A stretch of DNA of 64,000 nt from Aneurinibacillus sp. Ricciae_BoGa-3 (GTDB lineage Bacteria > Bacillota > Bacilli > Aneurinibacillales > Aneurinibacillaceae): the NCBI RefSeq assembly GCF_028421645.1, contig NZ_CP116887.1, positions 3,226,001 through 3,290,000 of the forward strand, given 5' to 3'. Below are positions 17,467 through 25,927 of the stretch, piece after piece (the first letter of the stretch is position 1; every line of letters begins with the position of its first letter). The position numbers and the translations under genes were made by a program. The notes beneath the pieces were generated by a model that saw only the letters and a list, made by a program, of their open reading frames with translations, made no database searches and was not told the DNA's origin.

Positions 17467-18555
17467 TTATAGTTCCTTATCTTTCAGTATCGCATCTGGG
17501 CTTAATACGTCACCGGTAAACTCTTCAATCGACTGACCTGATTTTGCTTTTTTGACCCAATCGTGGTTCGCCAGTGCCGCTTTCCCAAGTGCTATAATAT
17601 CGGAACCTTTTGTAAGAGCCTCTTCCGCATCGGAAGGTTGATCGAGGTTCCCGTTTACAATTACTGTCGTATTTCCGTATTTTTTCGCAAGTTCCGCTAG
17701 AGTTGGTCCACTCTCACCAAAAGCAGGATGGAGTGCTCGATAATCAGTGGTGTGAATATAATGAGGTTTTTCTGCTCCTATTTTCTCAAAAATGATTCTT
17801 GCATCATCTTCGCCTAATGACCACTTATGTGTATAGTCGTTGATTTTTGCAAGAGAAATCCGAATGCCGACAACAAAATTGTCCCCGACTTTTTCTTTAA
17901 CAGCCTTTATAATCTCGCATATTATGCGGACACGGTTTTCTGTTGTGCCTCCGTATTCATCATTGCGTTGATTGGTGTATTCGGTTAGAAATTGATCCAA
18001 AAGATATCCATTCGCTCCATGAATCTCTACACCATCGAAGCCTGCCTTCTTTGCGTTTGATGCAGCGTTAACGAAACCCTCAATCACTGAACGAATTTCC
18101 TCTTTAGTAATCTCTCGTGGAATTGAAAATTCACCTTCACCTGCATACATTTTCAGTTTTTCACCCTTAGGTTTAACAGCGGAAGGGGCCACAGTCTCAT
18201 CCTTGTTGATATTTCCTTGTGAAAGTGCCCCTGCATGCATTAATTGGCAGATGATTTTGCTTCCCTTGGCATGTACTGCATCCGTTACAGTTTTCCATGC
18301 CTTCACATGTGCTTCGTTCGCTATGCCTGGCTGATTGAAATACCCTTGGCTGTAAGCCTCGTCCGGATACGCGCCTTCAGTTATAAGAAGTTTGAATCCA
18401 CCTTCTGCAAAACTTGAATAATAACGAGCCATCCTTTCCGTTGCGCATCCATCCTTTTCAGCAGAAACACGCGTCATAGGAGCAAGAGCTATACGGTTTT
18501 TTAATTGCAGGTTTCCTAGTTGATACTCTGACATAATGGTTTTAAATGTTGACAT
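17467..18555 (-). CDS. Old Yellow Enzyme family NADH:flavin oxidoreductase
   Basis: FMN-dependent ene-reductase of 362 residues with a TIM barrel. It has RIALAPMTR near the N-terminus, CQLMHAGALS, the substrate-binding region HGANGYLLDQFL (the usual H-x-x-N pair), then NQRNDEYGGTTENR and the FMN phosphate site IALGKAALANHDW. It reduces activated C=C bonds or nitro compounds and is often an electrophile detoxification enzyme. The ATG at 18555 follows AAGGAGCTACTCGCT. A broken HxlR regulator lies divergently upstream, so control may be lost. Confidence 0.92.
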   Translation of the reverse strand: MSTFKTIMSEYQLGNLQLKNRIALAPMTRVSAEKDGCATERMARYYSSFAEGGFKLLITEGAYPDEAYSQGYFNQPGIANEAHVKAWKTVTDAVHAKGSKIICQLMHAGALSQGNINKDETVAPSAVKPKGEKLKMYAGEGEFSIPREITKEEIRSVIEGFVNAASNAKKAGFDGVEIHGANGYLLDQFLTEYTNQRNDEYGGTTENRVRIICEIIKAVKEKVGDNFVVGIRISLAKINDYTHKWSLGEDDARIIFEKIGAEKPHYIHTTDYRALHPAFGESGPTLAELAKKYGNTTVIVNGNLDQPSDAEEALTKGSDIIALGKAALANHDWVKKAKSGQSIEEFTGDVLSPDAILKDKEL

Positions 18556-18706
18556 AGCGAGTAGCTCCTTTATAAATATTTCACTTTAATTTATACTTAT
18601 TTTGTTAGTTGTAACTTTATATTACTATAAACAATATAATTATTTATAGTAAGTACATGCTTAAAAATAACTTAGCACTAAAAAGTGGGTTACGAAAGTT
18701 GACACA

Positions 18707-18922
18707 ATGGCTAACGAAGAGCATCTGTGTCCTGTGAAAGTTATATTAAACATTATTGATGACAAATGGAAGGTTCTTATCTTATGGCATTTAATGAGAC
18801 GTACAAGACGCTACAGTGATTTAAAAAAATTAATATCGTTGATCCCACCAAAAATGTTGACGTAACAATTGAGAAAATTAGAGTGTGACGGTCTCATCGG
18901 TCGCCATCAAATTTATGTTTAA
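18707..18922 (+). pseudogene. HxlR-family regulator, nonsense-interrupted and truncated
   Basis: The plus-strand frame MANEEHLCPVKVILNIIDDK is the start of an HxlR-type winged helix (Cys before the first helix, then WKVLILWHLM, RYSDLKKL, IPPKML). TAA at 18863-18865 stands where CAA (Gln) is expected in MLTQQLRKLE. Sense then continues LRKLECDGLIGRHQIYV to a second stop at 18920, so the beta-wing and C-terminal helix are lost too. It is divergent from the Old Yellow Enzyme gene, the classic arrangement for an aldehyde- or quinone-sensing HxlR protein and its target. Confidence 0.8.
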
Positions 18923-19205
18923 TCTACATATTTTTCAACGCTATAATTACATCTTCCGGATCTAAACGTTTTTATAATCTGCCTCCACGTTTGCGAGTTT
19001 AATCAACCTGGTTTACGGTTCAACCCGGGGATAGTCTTTATACTATTTCAAAGATAGTTTATGTCTCCCTAAATGTTCTGATTAGTGGCAATCCCTCCCT
19101 CAATCTAAGCAACCTGCAGCCAGGGATGAAAGTGTGTATTGCAAAGTTGCCTAACCATAAAGTGATGTTAGTCTAAAAAGTAGTGGTATTTGAGGGAAAT
19201 TTATA
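18923..19205. other. Intergenic stretch with possible small remnants
   Basis: The plus strand near 19110-19180 reads LSNLQPGMKVCIAKLPNHK and then a stop, reminiscent of a FeoA-like SH3 N-terminus. The minus strand near 18926-18970 reads KRLDPEDVIIALKNM and then a stop. Both are too short to name. Confidence 0.25.
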
Positions 19206-19886
19206 TTATTTGTTCTTCATTTTTAATTTTATGATTTTTATCATGAAGACGAAAAGGATGACAATGATAGCTAATCCCACTAAGTACCAATTTTCTTTCA
19301 TTGTATTTTGATATAACCAAGCCATTACGATCATGGGTGGTACAATGCCAATTCCCGTTGTCCATGTAAACTGCCAAAGCGTCATTTGTGTTAATCCCGC
19401 TCCATAATTAAGTAAGTTAAAAGAAAATAACGGAATAAATCTCAAGATAAACATTCCCAAAACCCCGTTTTTTTCAAACCATTGATCGAAACGCTTTATC
19501 TTCTCAATAGAAACAAACCGTTTGATAAAAGGACGTCCGTAAAATTTTGCCAAGTAAAACGATAAATAAGCTCCCAACAACGAACCAATCCATGTATAGA
19601 TAAACCCAAAAACGAGACCATAAAGATACATATTGGCAATAAAAATGATTTCAGAAGGAATAAAAACAATACTATGCAGGACCATAAAAAAGATTGATAT
19701 TACTGGACCCCAAAAACCAAAGGAACGAATGTATTCTTTAATCTCTTCTGATCCATGATTGGTAAATAGCTGTACAATGAAATGACGAAGAGAAGGTATC
19801 AATAAACTGATTGAAATCAGCACTACAACAATACCTGCCATAATCAATCGAAATCGATTCGATTTCAGTTTTTTCACCTCATTCAC
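19206..19886 (-). CDS. TVP38/TMEM64 (VTT/DedA-like) membrane protein
   Basis: A 226-residue polytopic membrane protein. Hydrophobic segments at about 14-32, 55-80, 82-108, 143-165 and 195-218, and the VTT-domain signature (PSEIIFIANMYLYGLVFG, SLLGAYLSFYLAKFYGRPF, then FILRFIPLFSFNLLNYGAGL), place it in the TVP38 family. Related proteins act in phospholipid scrambling, undecaprenyl-phosphate recycling or metal transport; TVP38 genes are also found in mer operons. The start codon at 19886 is GTG with no obvious ribosome site, so the N-terminus is uncertain. Confidence 0.82.
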   Translation of the reverse strand: MNEVKKLKSNRFRLIMAGIVVVLISISLLIPSLRHFIVQLFTNHGSEEIKEYIRSFGFWGPVISIFFMVLHSIVFIPSEIIFIANMYLYGLVFGFIYTWIGSLLGAYLSFYLAKFYGRPFIKRFVSIEKIKRFDQWFEKNGVLGMFILRFIPLFSFNLLNYGAGLTQMTLWQFTWTTGIGIVPPMIVMAWLYQNTMKENWYLVGLAIIVILFVFMIKIIKLKMKNK

Positions 19887-19931
19887 TTATAAATAAGGAA
19901 CAGGGCGAAAGTAAAAATCACCCCACAGCAT

Positions 19932-20186
19932 CTAAACTTCTTTTAATAACTTTCGTTTTTCTTTGTATTCTTCCTCGCTAATTTCACCTTTTGCAAAACG
20001 CTCGTTTAGTATCATTAAATGATGATCTTCCACCTTATTCTTTCTGATGAGGAAACGAACCACAAATTAAAGGGTAAGTCCCACCATAATGTTCAAGAGA
20101 AATATACCCAGCAACATCATCAAGCCCATTCCTATCATCATTGAACCACCCATCATTGATGAACCATTCATCATACCATTGCTCAT
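19932..20186 (-). pseudogene. SHOCT-domain small membrane protein, in-frame stop
   Basis: From ATG 20186 (GGGAG upstream) the frame codes a Met/Gly-rich N-terminus (MSNGMMNGSSMMGGSMM), a hydrophobic helix (GMGLMMLLGIFLLNIM), and then TAA at 20067-20069. The same frame continues FVVRFLIRKN and a perfect SHOCT motif (LNERFAKGEISEEEYKEKRK) to TAG at 19932. It was thus an 84-residue protein inactivated by one nonsense codon. Confidence 0.75.
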
Positions 20187-20608
20187 CTTAACTCGCTCCC
20201 TTTACGTTTGATACTCCTGATTTCTCAATTCATTCACCTCCCTCTATAAAATAAGTTTTTCTCTTGAATACGCTTGTTTTCTCAGTATTTCTTGCAAGTA
20301 AGCAAACGTTATAAAACCAAAAATAATAAGAAGTGGTTTTATATGGATAGAAGAAAAGGGCAAAAACGGGGTGACCGAATTTTCTTATATAAAATGAAAA
20401 TTATGGTAGCACAATGGATCTCCACAATAGCCCAGGTGGTGTACCCTCCCATGTCTCACGGGGTCCTTACGGCCCTTACATTCCTTCGTTCTACCTATCC
20501 GTGGGGTGGAGGCTGAAAAAGCTCCTTTGCAGGGTCAAATGCCCGAATGGTAAAAAATAACGCTCAGCTTCTCCGTGCTTACTTTTTTACAATGATGAAT
20601 GAGAAAAA
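20187..20608. other. Gene-free stretch beside the IS110 remnant
   Basis: No convincing gene was found. 20440-20600 is GC-richer than its surroundings and probably belongs to the right non-coding end of the truncated IS110 element, but the boundary cannot be fixed by eye. Confidence 0.35.
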
Positions 20609-21454
20609 CTAAGTATGTTCAAGAAAAAGTAGATACGCAACGTTTATTTTAAGTGCATGTTGAGATGGATTACTCACAAGCGTAGCGTCATATGGCTGTT
20701 GTTTGCGCCCTAATGCAAAGAAAATACGAATCAATTTACAACATAAAGCAATAAGCGACTGCTTCTTACGAAGCGGGTTCACAGCTCGGGTAGTAAACTC
20801 ATGGTGTAGGGCTTTAAACTGCTGGTTTTTAGCGACAAGTGGCATCACACATTTAAACAGGAGGGCACGCAGTTTCGGACGACCTCTTTTCGTAATACGG
20901 GTTCTGCCTTTATGCTTGCGGAAATAGCGATCTAGCCAGTTGTGAATTCGCCCTTTAACTTGCAATAAGTCTTTAGATAGCTGTTCTCGTATGTTCATTC
21001 CGACACGAAGTTCGGCATAGATTCCTTGCGGAATCTGGGGTTCAGAGTAACGACCATCTTTCATAAGTTGTGCAATGACACGGGCATCTTTCACATCATT
21101 TTTGGTTGGTGAGTTATCATCAAGTTCTTTACTACGCTTAACGTGCAGCGGATTAACCAGAACAACGGGAACGCCTTCGTGACGTAAAAACTGAGCTAGA
21201 GGCATCCAGTAGTGCCCCGTCGGTTCCATTCCAAATACAACGTGAGTTTTACAATGGGCTTCCATAAGCGAACGTGTCCATTTCCACAAATGAGTAAATC
21301 CAGACCGTGAGTTGTCAAACGTACAAGGTTTCCCAATTTCGATGCCTCGATAACCCTGCGCCCTCGCAACATGTTTGTGCTTGGCGATGTCAACCCCTAC
21401 CACTAATGTAAACTCATTCATTTGCTCGATAGGCTGATTTTGCTTATAATTCAC
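20609..21454 (-). pseudogene. IS110-family recombinase with internal deletion
   Basis: The N-terminal RuvC-like DEDD domain is present (LVVGVDIAKHKHVARAQGYR, VFGMEPTGHYWMPLAQFL, NDVKDARVIAQLMKDGRY). After RIHNWLDRYFRK the frame jumps straight into the end of the Tnp domain (HKGRTRITKRGRPKLRALLF), skipping roughly 120 residues, including the segment with the catalytic serine that normally precedes this motif. It is 281 residues instead of about 400, and in frame, so a deletion rather than decay. GTG at 21452-21454 has GGAGGT 7 nt upstream. Presumed inactive for recombination. Confidence 0.85.
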
Positions 21455-21474
21455 GGTGTGTACCTCCTCTGTTA

Positions 21475-21567
21475 TTTAAGGGTCGCCTGCAGGCTGACAC
21501 CTCGTATGTTAACAGGAGGTACTTTTTTTATCGAACCTCAAATTTTCCCTTAACAGGAATGCTCCTT
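21475..21567. repeat. IS110 left non-coding end (bridge-RNA region), copy B
   Basis: 93 bp identical to 9081-9173 and located 20 bp upstream of the recombinase start, the position where IS110 elements encode their bridge RNA. It contains palindrome GCCTGCAGGC and a GAGGT/ACCTC hairpin. Confidence 0.8.
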
Positions 21568-21684
21568 AAGTAATTGATCATTTCGGTTTTTCAAGGATTT
21601 TAATTTCTTCGCTAAATCATTTTGACCTTGATTTCCTGTATGCTAAGGAAATCAACTTCTCCTTGATATTGCCAAACTGCTGGT

Positions 21685-22002
21685 TTATAAGATAGTGTTT
21701 AAAAATTCCCGGACTTGATCAGGAGTTTTCGCATTAGCGCTGTGTAAATGAGCGATTTTTTCTCCATTTTTATAGACAAGCAAACTTGGAATGCCCATCA
21801 CATCATACTTTTCAGCAATTTGGGGGAATTCATCTTTATCAATTTCATACCATTGTTTATCTTGGTGTTCAGCCACAATATCATCAATGAATATATTTAG
21901 TCTTTTGCAATCTGGACACCAAGTTGTCGAGAATTTCATTACCATGAAGGTTTCTTGAACAATTGTATTTTGAAACTGTTGTTCCGATAAAATTTTTTTC
22001 AT
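21685..22002 (-). CDS. Thioredoxin-family protein
   Basis: A 105-residue cytoplasmic thioredoxin-like protein with the active site TTWCPDCKRL and the cis-Pro loop GIPSLLVYKNGE. The WCPDC motif, rather than WCGPC, puts it in the divergent thioredoxins of Bacillales (YtpP-like). Likely a thiol reductase, possibly for oxidative or metal stress. The ATG at 22000-22002 (MKKIL) has AAGGAGT 8 nt upstream; a TTG three codons earlier overlaps that site and is rejected. Confidence 0.88.
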   Translation of the reverse strand: MKKILSEQQFQNTIVQETFMVMKFSTTWCPDCKRLNIFIDDIVAEHQDKQWYEIDKDEFPQIAEKYDVMGIPSLLVYKNGEKIAHLHSANAKTPDQVREFLNTIL

Positions 22003-22162
22003 TGATTTCAACTCCTTGTTTATATTAATAAATATATAATATAAAGTTGCTTTTTAATGTAATGTATCTTACAGAAGCCCACACCTTTTAACATGTACTA
22101 GATATAGACTTACTCATAAAAATAGAGTCCTATCTTAAACCGACTACCCTATTCTAAGGGGA

Positions 22163-22390
22163 AAATCGGCTTTTTCATTTGTACGTATTTTCGTTGATAT
22201 CGGTAAGGCTAATTATGAAGCCTTAATGTTAATCGGGAAAATCATCTTATTTATAGCTCCGAGCGTCCTAATCGGCGGACAAATGGGCCCTTGGATTCAA
22301 CATAAAGTAGATCCTGATTTGATGAAGTTGATTATTGCTATTCTGTTAGTTTTAGTTGGTTTATTTTTACTTATTACGTTACTGTTTTAA
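22163..22390 (+). pseudogene. C-terminal remnant of a TSUP (TauE/SafE)-like permease
   Basis: An open plus-strand frame without a start reads SFVRIFVDIGKANYEALMLI, IAPSVLIGGQMGPWIQHKV and a final helix (LMKLIIAILLVLVGLFLLIT) before TAA at 22388-22390. The GGQMG turn followed by the last two helices resembles sulfite-exporter family permeases. The N-terminal two thirds are missing. Confidence 0.55.
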
Positions 22391-22543
22391 TCACGCATAT
22401 GTACAATCTTTGTGTTTCAATCCAAGGTTTATTTCCACATAGGCTTGGAAATATAAACGTTGGAAGAAGATGTGTAATAGGGGGTCCCAATATGGGTACC
22501 GCCAACATTTTACCGAAAATGTATGTTAAGACCGTTTCAATAT

Positions 22544-22584
22544 AAAAAAGCCAATTTTTCCTCACAATAAGGAATCATCGGCTT
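22544..22584 (-). terminator. Terminator downstream of merA remnant
   Basis: Stem AAGCCGAT/AATTGGCTT with nested TCCT/AGGA pairing, followed by T6 on the minus strand, 22 bp after the merA stop codon. Confidence 0.75.
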
Positions 22585-22605
22585 GATTTGTATTACAAAA
22601 GCTTG

Positions 22606-22784
22606 TTATCCTGCACAGCAAGATAATTTGGATACATCTTTATCAAACGTCAGGGCTGCTAATTTTAATCCTTCTGCCCTTGTTAAATATGGAGCAAGGC
22701 TTTCTCGAAGATCTTCTATGGTTAATCCCAACTTTACAGCCAGTGTTGCAGCATTAATAACATCCCCTGCATTTCCTTCCTTGT
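22606..22784 (-). pseudogene. merA: Mercuric reductase, C-terminal remnant
   Basis: The frame reads [20 protein letters not shown], ...[13 protein letters not shown], then [14 protein letters not shown] and TAA. The terminal vicinal cysteines in LSCCAG are the Hg(II)-delivering pair found only in MerA. Homology ends at about 22784, where a stop enters the frame, about 40 bp before the TnpB element. This is evidence of a second, mostly lost mer operon or a rearranged piece of the one at 1-8 kb. Confidence 0.85.
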
Positions 22785-22950
22785 ATCAGTGTTTTATAAC
22801 GGGCGAAATTGAATTATCTAGGTTTTATCATTTCCACCGATTCATCCCCTTCCTCAACGCCTCCGGCGTAGGGAGGGGATGAATCGGTAGGATTTTCCTT
22901 CTTTTTGCGGTATGCTAAGAATGTATGTTCGCAAAAAGGGAGGGATTCAG

Positions 22951-24060
22951 TTGGTACTCAATAAGGCGTTTCGATTCCGGTTGTATCCCAATCAGGCACA
23001 GAAAACACTTCTCGCCAGAACGTTTGGCTGTTTCCGGTTTGTCTACAATACGTTCCTTGCGGAACGAAAGAAAATCTATGAGACCGAACGACGCACGTTG
23101 GGGTACAAGGAATGCTCGAAACAGCTTACGCTCCTGAAAAAGACGCTGGCATGGTTAAAGGAACCTGATTCAACGGCGCTCCAATCCGCGCTCAAGGCAC
23201 TGGATGCAGCGTACCAAAAGTTTTTCAAGGAAAAAGCCAGGTATCCCCGCTTCAAACGCCGTCGAAATGAGCAATCCTATACCACGAAAAACAACCATGG
23301 TTCGATTGCGGTACAGGGCAATCACGTAAAACTTCCGAAACTCGGATGGATGCGGTTTGCCAAATCTCGTGAGGTAGAAGGCAGAATTCTGTCTGCTACC
23401 ATTCGTCACACACCAAGCGGGAAATATTTCATATCCCTTTTGTGCGAAGCAGAGATGTCCCCTCTTCCCCCGGTTGATTCTACGCTCGGTGTTGACCTTG
23501 GGATTAAGAAGTTTGCCGTCCTATCTACTAGAGAGGCGATTGACAACCCCAAGTACCTGCGAAAGTACGAAAAGCAGTTGCATCGCTGGCAGCGTACGCT
23601 TTCCCGGCGCACGAAAGGCGGGGCAAACTGGCACAAGGCACGAATCAAGGTGGCCCGCCTGCATGAAAAAATCTACCACTGCCGAAACGATTTCCTGCAC
23701 CAGCTCTCCACAAGGCTTGTTCGTGAAAATCAAACGGTATGCCTTGAAGACTTGCAGGTATCGAATATGCAGAAGAATCATAAGCTGGCTAAATCGATTG
23801 CCGATGCAAGCTGGTCCTGTTTTGCTTCTATGCTTGAATACAAGGCCAAGTGGTATGGGCGAACGGTGAGTGTAGTTGGGAAACAATTTCCTTCAAGCCA
23901 GCTCTGCCATGTGTGTGGAACCAAGCATAAAGAGGTAAAAGACTTGAATCTGCGCGAATGGGATTGCCCTGTATGCGACACGCACCATGACCGTGACCAT
24001 AACGCCGCGATGAACATTTGGAAAGAAGGACTTCGCTTACTATCGCTACAGCCTGTGTAG
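22951..24060 (+). CDS. tnpB: TnpB RNA-guided nuclease
   Basis: OrfB/TnpB of the IS200/IS605 family, the ancestor of Cas12. It has an N-terminal OB/WED region ([11 protein letters not shown]), a helical region, and a RuvC domain with D182 ([11 protein letters not shown]), E266 ([11 protein letters not shown]) and D349 ([10 protein letters not shown]). Zinc-finger cysteines are at 319/322 (CHVCG) and 339/342 (CPVC). All catalytic residues are intact at 369 residues, so it may be active. The start is TTG at 22951, with GGAGGG 5 nt upstream; longer frames to 22912 lack a site. Confidence 0.9.
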   Translation: MVLNKAFRFRLYPNQAQKTLLARTFGCFRFVYNTFLAERKKIYETERRTLGYKECSKQLTLLKKTLAWLKEPDSTALQSALKALDAAYQKFFKEKARYPRFKRRRNEQSYTTKNNHGSIAVQGNHVKLPKLGWMRFAKSREVEGRILSATIRHTPSGKYFISLLCEAEMSPLPPVDSTLGVDLGIKKFAVLSTREAIDNPKYLRKYEKQLHRWQRTLSRRTKGGANWHKARIKVARLHEKIYHCRNDFLHQLSTRLVRENQTVCLEDLQVSNMQKNHKLAKSIADASWSCFASMLEYKAKWYGRTVSVVGKQFPSSQLCHVCGTKHKEVKDLNLREWDCPVCDTHHDRDHNAAMNIWKEGLRLLSLQPV

Positions 24061-24171
24061 CATAGTGAACCGTGGGGACCACGGGGATATAGCCTACCCA
24101 ACTAGAAACCGTTAGGTTTCCGTACGTAGGAATCCCCCACTTCAACCGTTAGGTAAGTGGGGGTAGTTCAA
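24061..24171 (+). ncRNA. Putative omega RNA (reRNA) 3' part of tnpB element
   Basis: In TnpB systems the guide RNA overlaps the tnpB 3' end and ends at the right end of the element. Here the segment folds into AACCGTTAGGTT and CCCCCACTT...AAGTGGGGG hairpins and ends TAGTTCAA at 24164-24171. The guide would then be read from 24172 (AATAACTTGTATTAA). Its 5' end probably lies within tnpB and is not defined here. Confidence 0.55.
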
Positions 24172-25005
24172 ATAACTTGTATTAATTTCTCCCAATTTTA
24201 TTTCGGGTAAAATAAAAAGTATCACTATAGAACTTTTTCTCCCCAGCCAACGAATGAACATCGATTTTCATTAAGGGGCCTTGCCAAAAACACGACGGAT
24301 TGGGGTCTTCTTTGTATTGTTCATAATCTGTCTCCATCCTGTTCTACACGTTCAAAGGTTGCATCCGTAACTAAATTAATCCCTTGTTCTGTCAATGCTT
24401 GCGTGTTCCTAAATGTTAGTCGTTCACGCACATGCTATTAAACCCTCCTCTGAATTACTTTTTTACAGAAGCAGGAAAAGTTATCCCTCTCTCCATCTCA
24501 ACAAGACTACATAAATTAATCCACGTCCAATTGCTTGATACAAGTGTCTATCTATATCTACCAGTACTTTTTGTGTTAATTTATCAATAGTAATTAGCCT
24601 CTTTTAAAAACTAGAAAAAGTCACGTCACTCTTATAAAATCCAAATTTATTTATTCCTTTCCCACTCATTATTGCACACGGCTTTATTTTTCCATTTAGA
24701 ACCCCTTTAACAAATATTCCACTATTAAACTCACGTTTTATTGAACGGAGCTGAAAAGGATAAGCTTGTAAGTGAGACAAAAAAAATTCTACTGGAAAAA
24801 GAAAAAATCAGTAATTCTGTAAGGCCAGCTGAAATATAAAGATATTTGGATAACTTTATTAATGGGATCCTCTTTTTCCTTGCCAGCGAAAAGGATTCCA
24901 AATCTTGCCCCGCACTTATGCAGATGTGAAAGTCATTCAATCTTATCGGGCAAAAAAAATAAGCATGCAGGCATCCTTCCCGCACGCTTATTGTATCATG
25001 ATTTG
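24172..25005. other. Gene-poor junction between accessory and core regions
   Basis: Two coding-like scraps are visible. Minus strand about 24315-24440: HVRERLTFRNTQALTEQGIN, LVTDATFERVEQDGD, with frame damage after. Plus strand about 24737-24839: LLNGAEKDKLVSETKKILLE, KEKISNSVRPAEI, stop. Neither family was recognised. A further minus-strand frame (24731-24985) has no ribosome site and is taken as a shadow. Confidence 0.35.
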
Positions 25006-25905
25006 TCAGTAAGGTGAGATTTCATCAAGGCTAATCCGGGCCATTTCGACCGTGAAGGTGTCATTTGGACGCTCGAGACTTATTCGACCTAACTTTCCGC
25101 CCCGCACCTCACGGATCAGCAGTTCTGCCACCTTGTCATAATCAATGTCGCCGCCGCTGATAATGGATCCGCGCCTACGGCCGATTGCATCCAAAATCTC
25201 TATCTTATTATCAGGCAGTTCATCCAGTTGATACCGTTCCTTTAAAGCGTCGGGATAGTGAAGGCGAAGGTAGGCCACCAGGAAGATGGCGATTTCCTGG
25301 AAATCGATAATTTCATCCTTAATGGCCCCGCTCGCCGCCAGCCTTAACCCAACCATTGGGTCCTCGAATTTTGGCCATAAAATCCCCGGTGTATCCAGCA
25401 GTTCAAGCGTTTTGCCGACTTTCACCCATTGCTGGGCTTTTGTTACAGCTGGCCTGTCCCCTGTCTGCGCCACCTTCCGACCTGCGAGCCGGTTCATCAG
25501 CGAGGACTTGCCGACGTTTGGAATGCCGAGAATCATGGCCCGCACGGCGCGATCCTGCATCCCTTTTGCCCTGCGTTTTTCCATCATCTCCTGAACAAGC
25601 GTCTGGCACTCCTGAGGCAATGCGTTCACACCTTTGCCTGAGAGGGCATCAATTGGAACGGCCCTGACACCCTGTTCACCAAAATAACGTATCCATGCCT
25701 GAGTAACCCTCTCGTCCGCGAGGTCGGCTTTATTTAACAGGATAAGCCGCGGCTTTCCTTCTACTATCTCATCAATCATCGGGTTGCGGCTGGAGACTGG
25801 CAGCCGCGCATCCAACAATTCAATCACGACGTCAATTAGCTTTAGCTTTTCTGTTACCTGGCGGCGCGCTTTGGCCATATGCCCGGGAAACCACTGGATC
25901 GTCAT
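25006..25905 (-). CDS. rbgA: Ribosome biogenesis GTPase A
   Basis: Circularly permuted GTPase needed for late assembly of the 50S subunit. G4 motif NKAD (58-61) precedes G1 GIPNVGKSS (127-135) and G3 DTPG (171-174), the permuted order of the YlqF/RbgA family. The N-terminal WFPGHMAKA (the GHMAKA helix that contacts rRNA) and length 299 are typical. It sits 22 bp downstream of lepB in the conserved rplS-lepB-rbgA order. To its left the conserved synteny ends and the accessory region begins. Confidence 0.97.
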   Translation of the reverse strand: MTIQWFPGHMAKARRQVTEKLKLIDVVIELLDARLPVSSRNPMIDEIVEGKPRLILLNKADLADERVTQAWIRYFGEQGVRAVPIDALSGKGVNALPQECQTLVQEMMEKRRAKGMQDRAVRAMILGIPNVGKSSLMNRLAGRKVAQTGDRPAVTKAQQWVKVGKTLELLDTPGILWPKFEDPMVGLRLAASGAIKDEIIDFQEIAIFLVAYLRLHYPDALKERYQLDELPDNKIEILDAIGRRRGSIISGGDIDYDKVAELLIREVRGGKLGRISLERPNDTFTVEMARISLDEISPY

Positions 25906-25927
25906 GAGCCATCACCTCTTTCGTTGT

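Larger units (their letters stand above)
22828..24171 (+). mobile_element. IS200/IS605-type element with tnpB only
   Basis: The left end has a subterminal hairpin with a perfect 14-bp stem (22836-22849 with 22875-22888) and a nested ACGCC/GGCGT stem. The right end has a 9-bp hairpin (24134-24142 with 24155-24163) followed by TAGTTCAA, the usual right-end layout of these elements. No tnpA is present, so mobility needs a transposase in trans. Exact cleavage sites are inferred; TTTAT at 22823-22827 could be the target/TAM. Confidence 0.7.

Noticed and set aside
22374..22565. 63-codon minus-strand frame
   Set aside because: It overlaps the permease remnant and the merA terminator, with no ribosome site and no motif.
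24731..24985. 84-codon minus-strand frame
   Set aside because: It lies opposite a more protein-like plus-strand scrap, has hydrophobic low-complexity content and no start signal.
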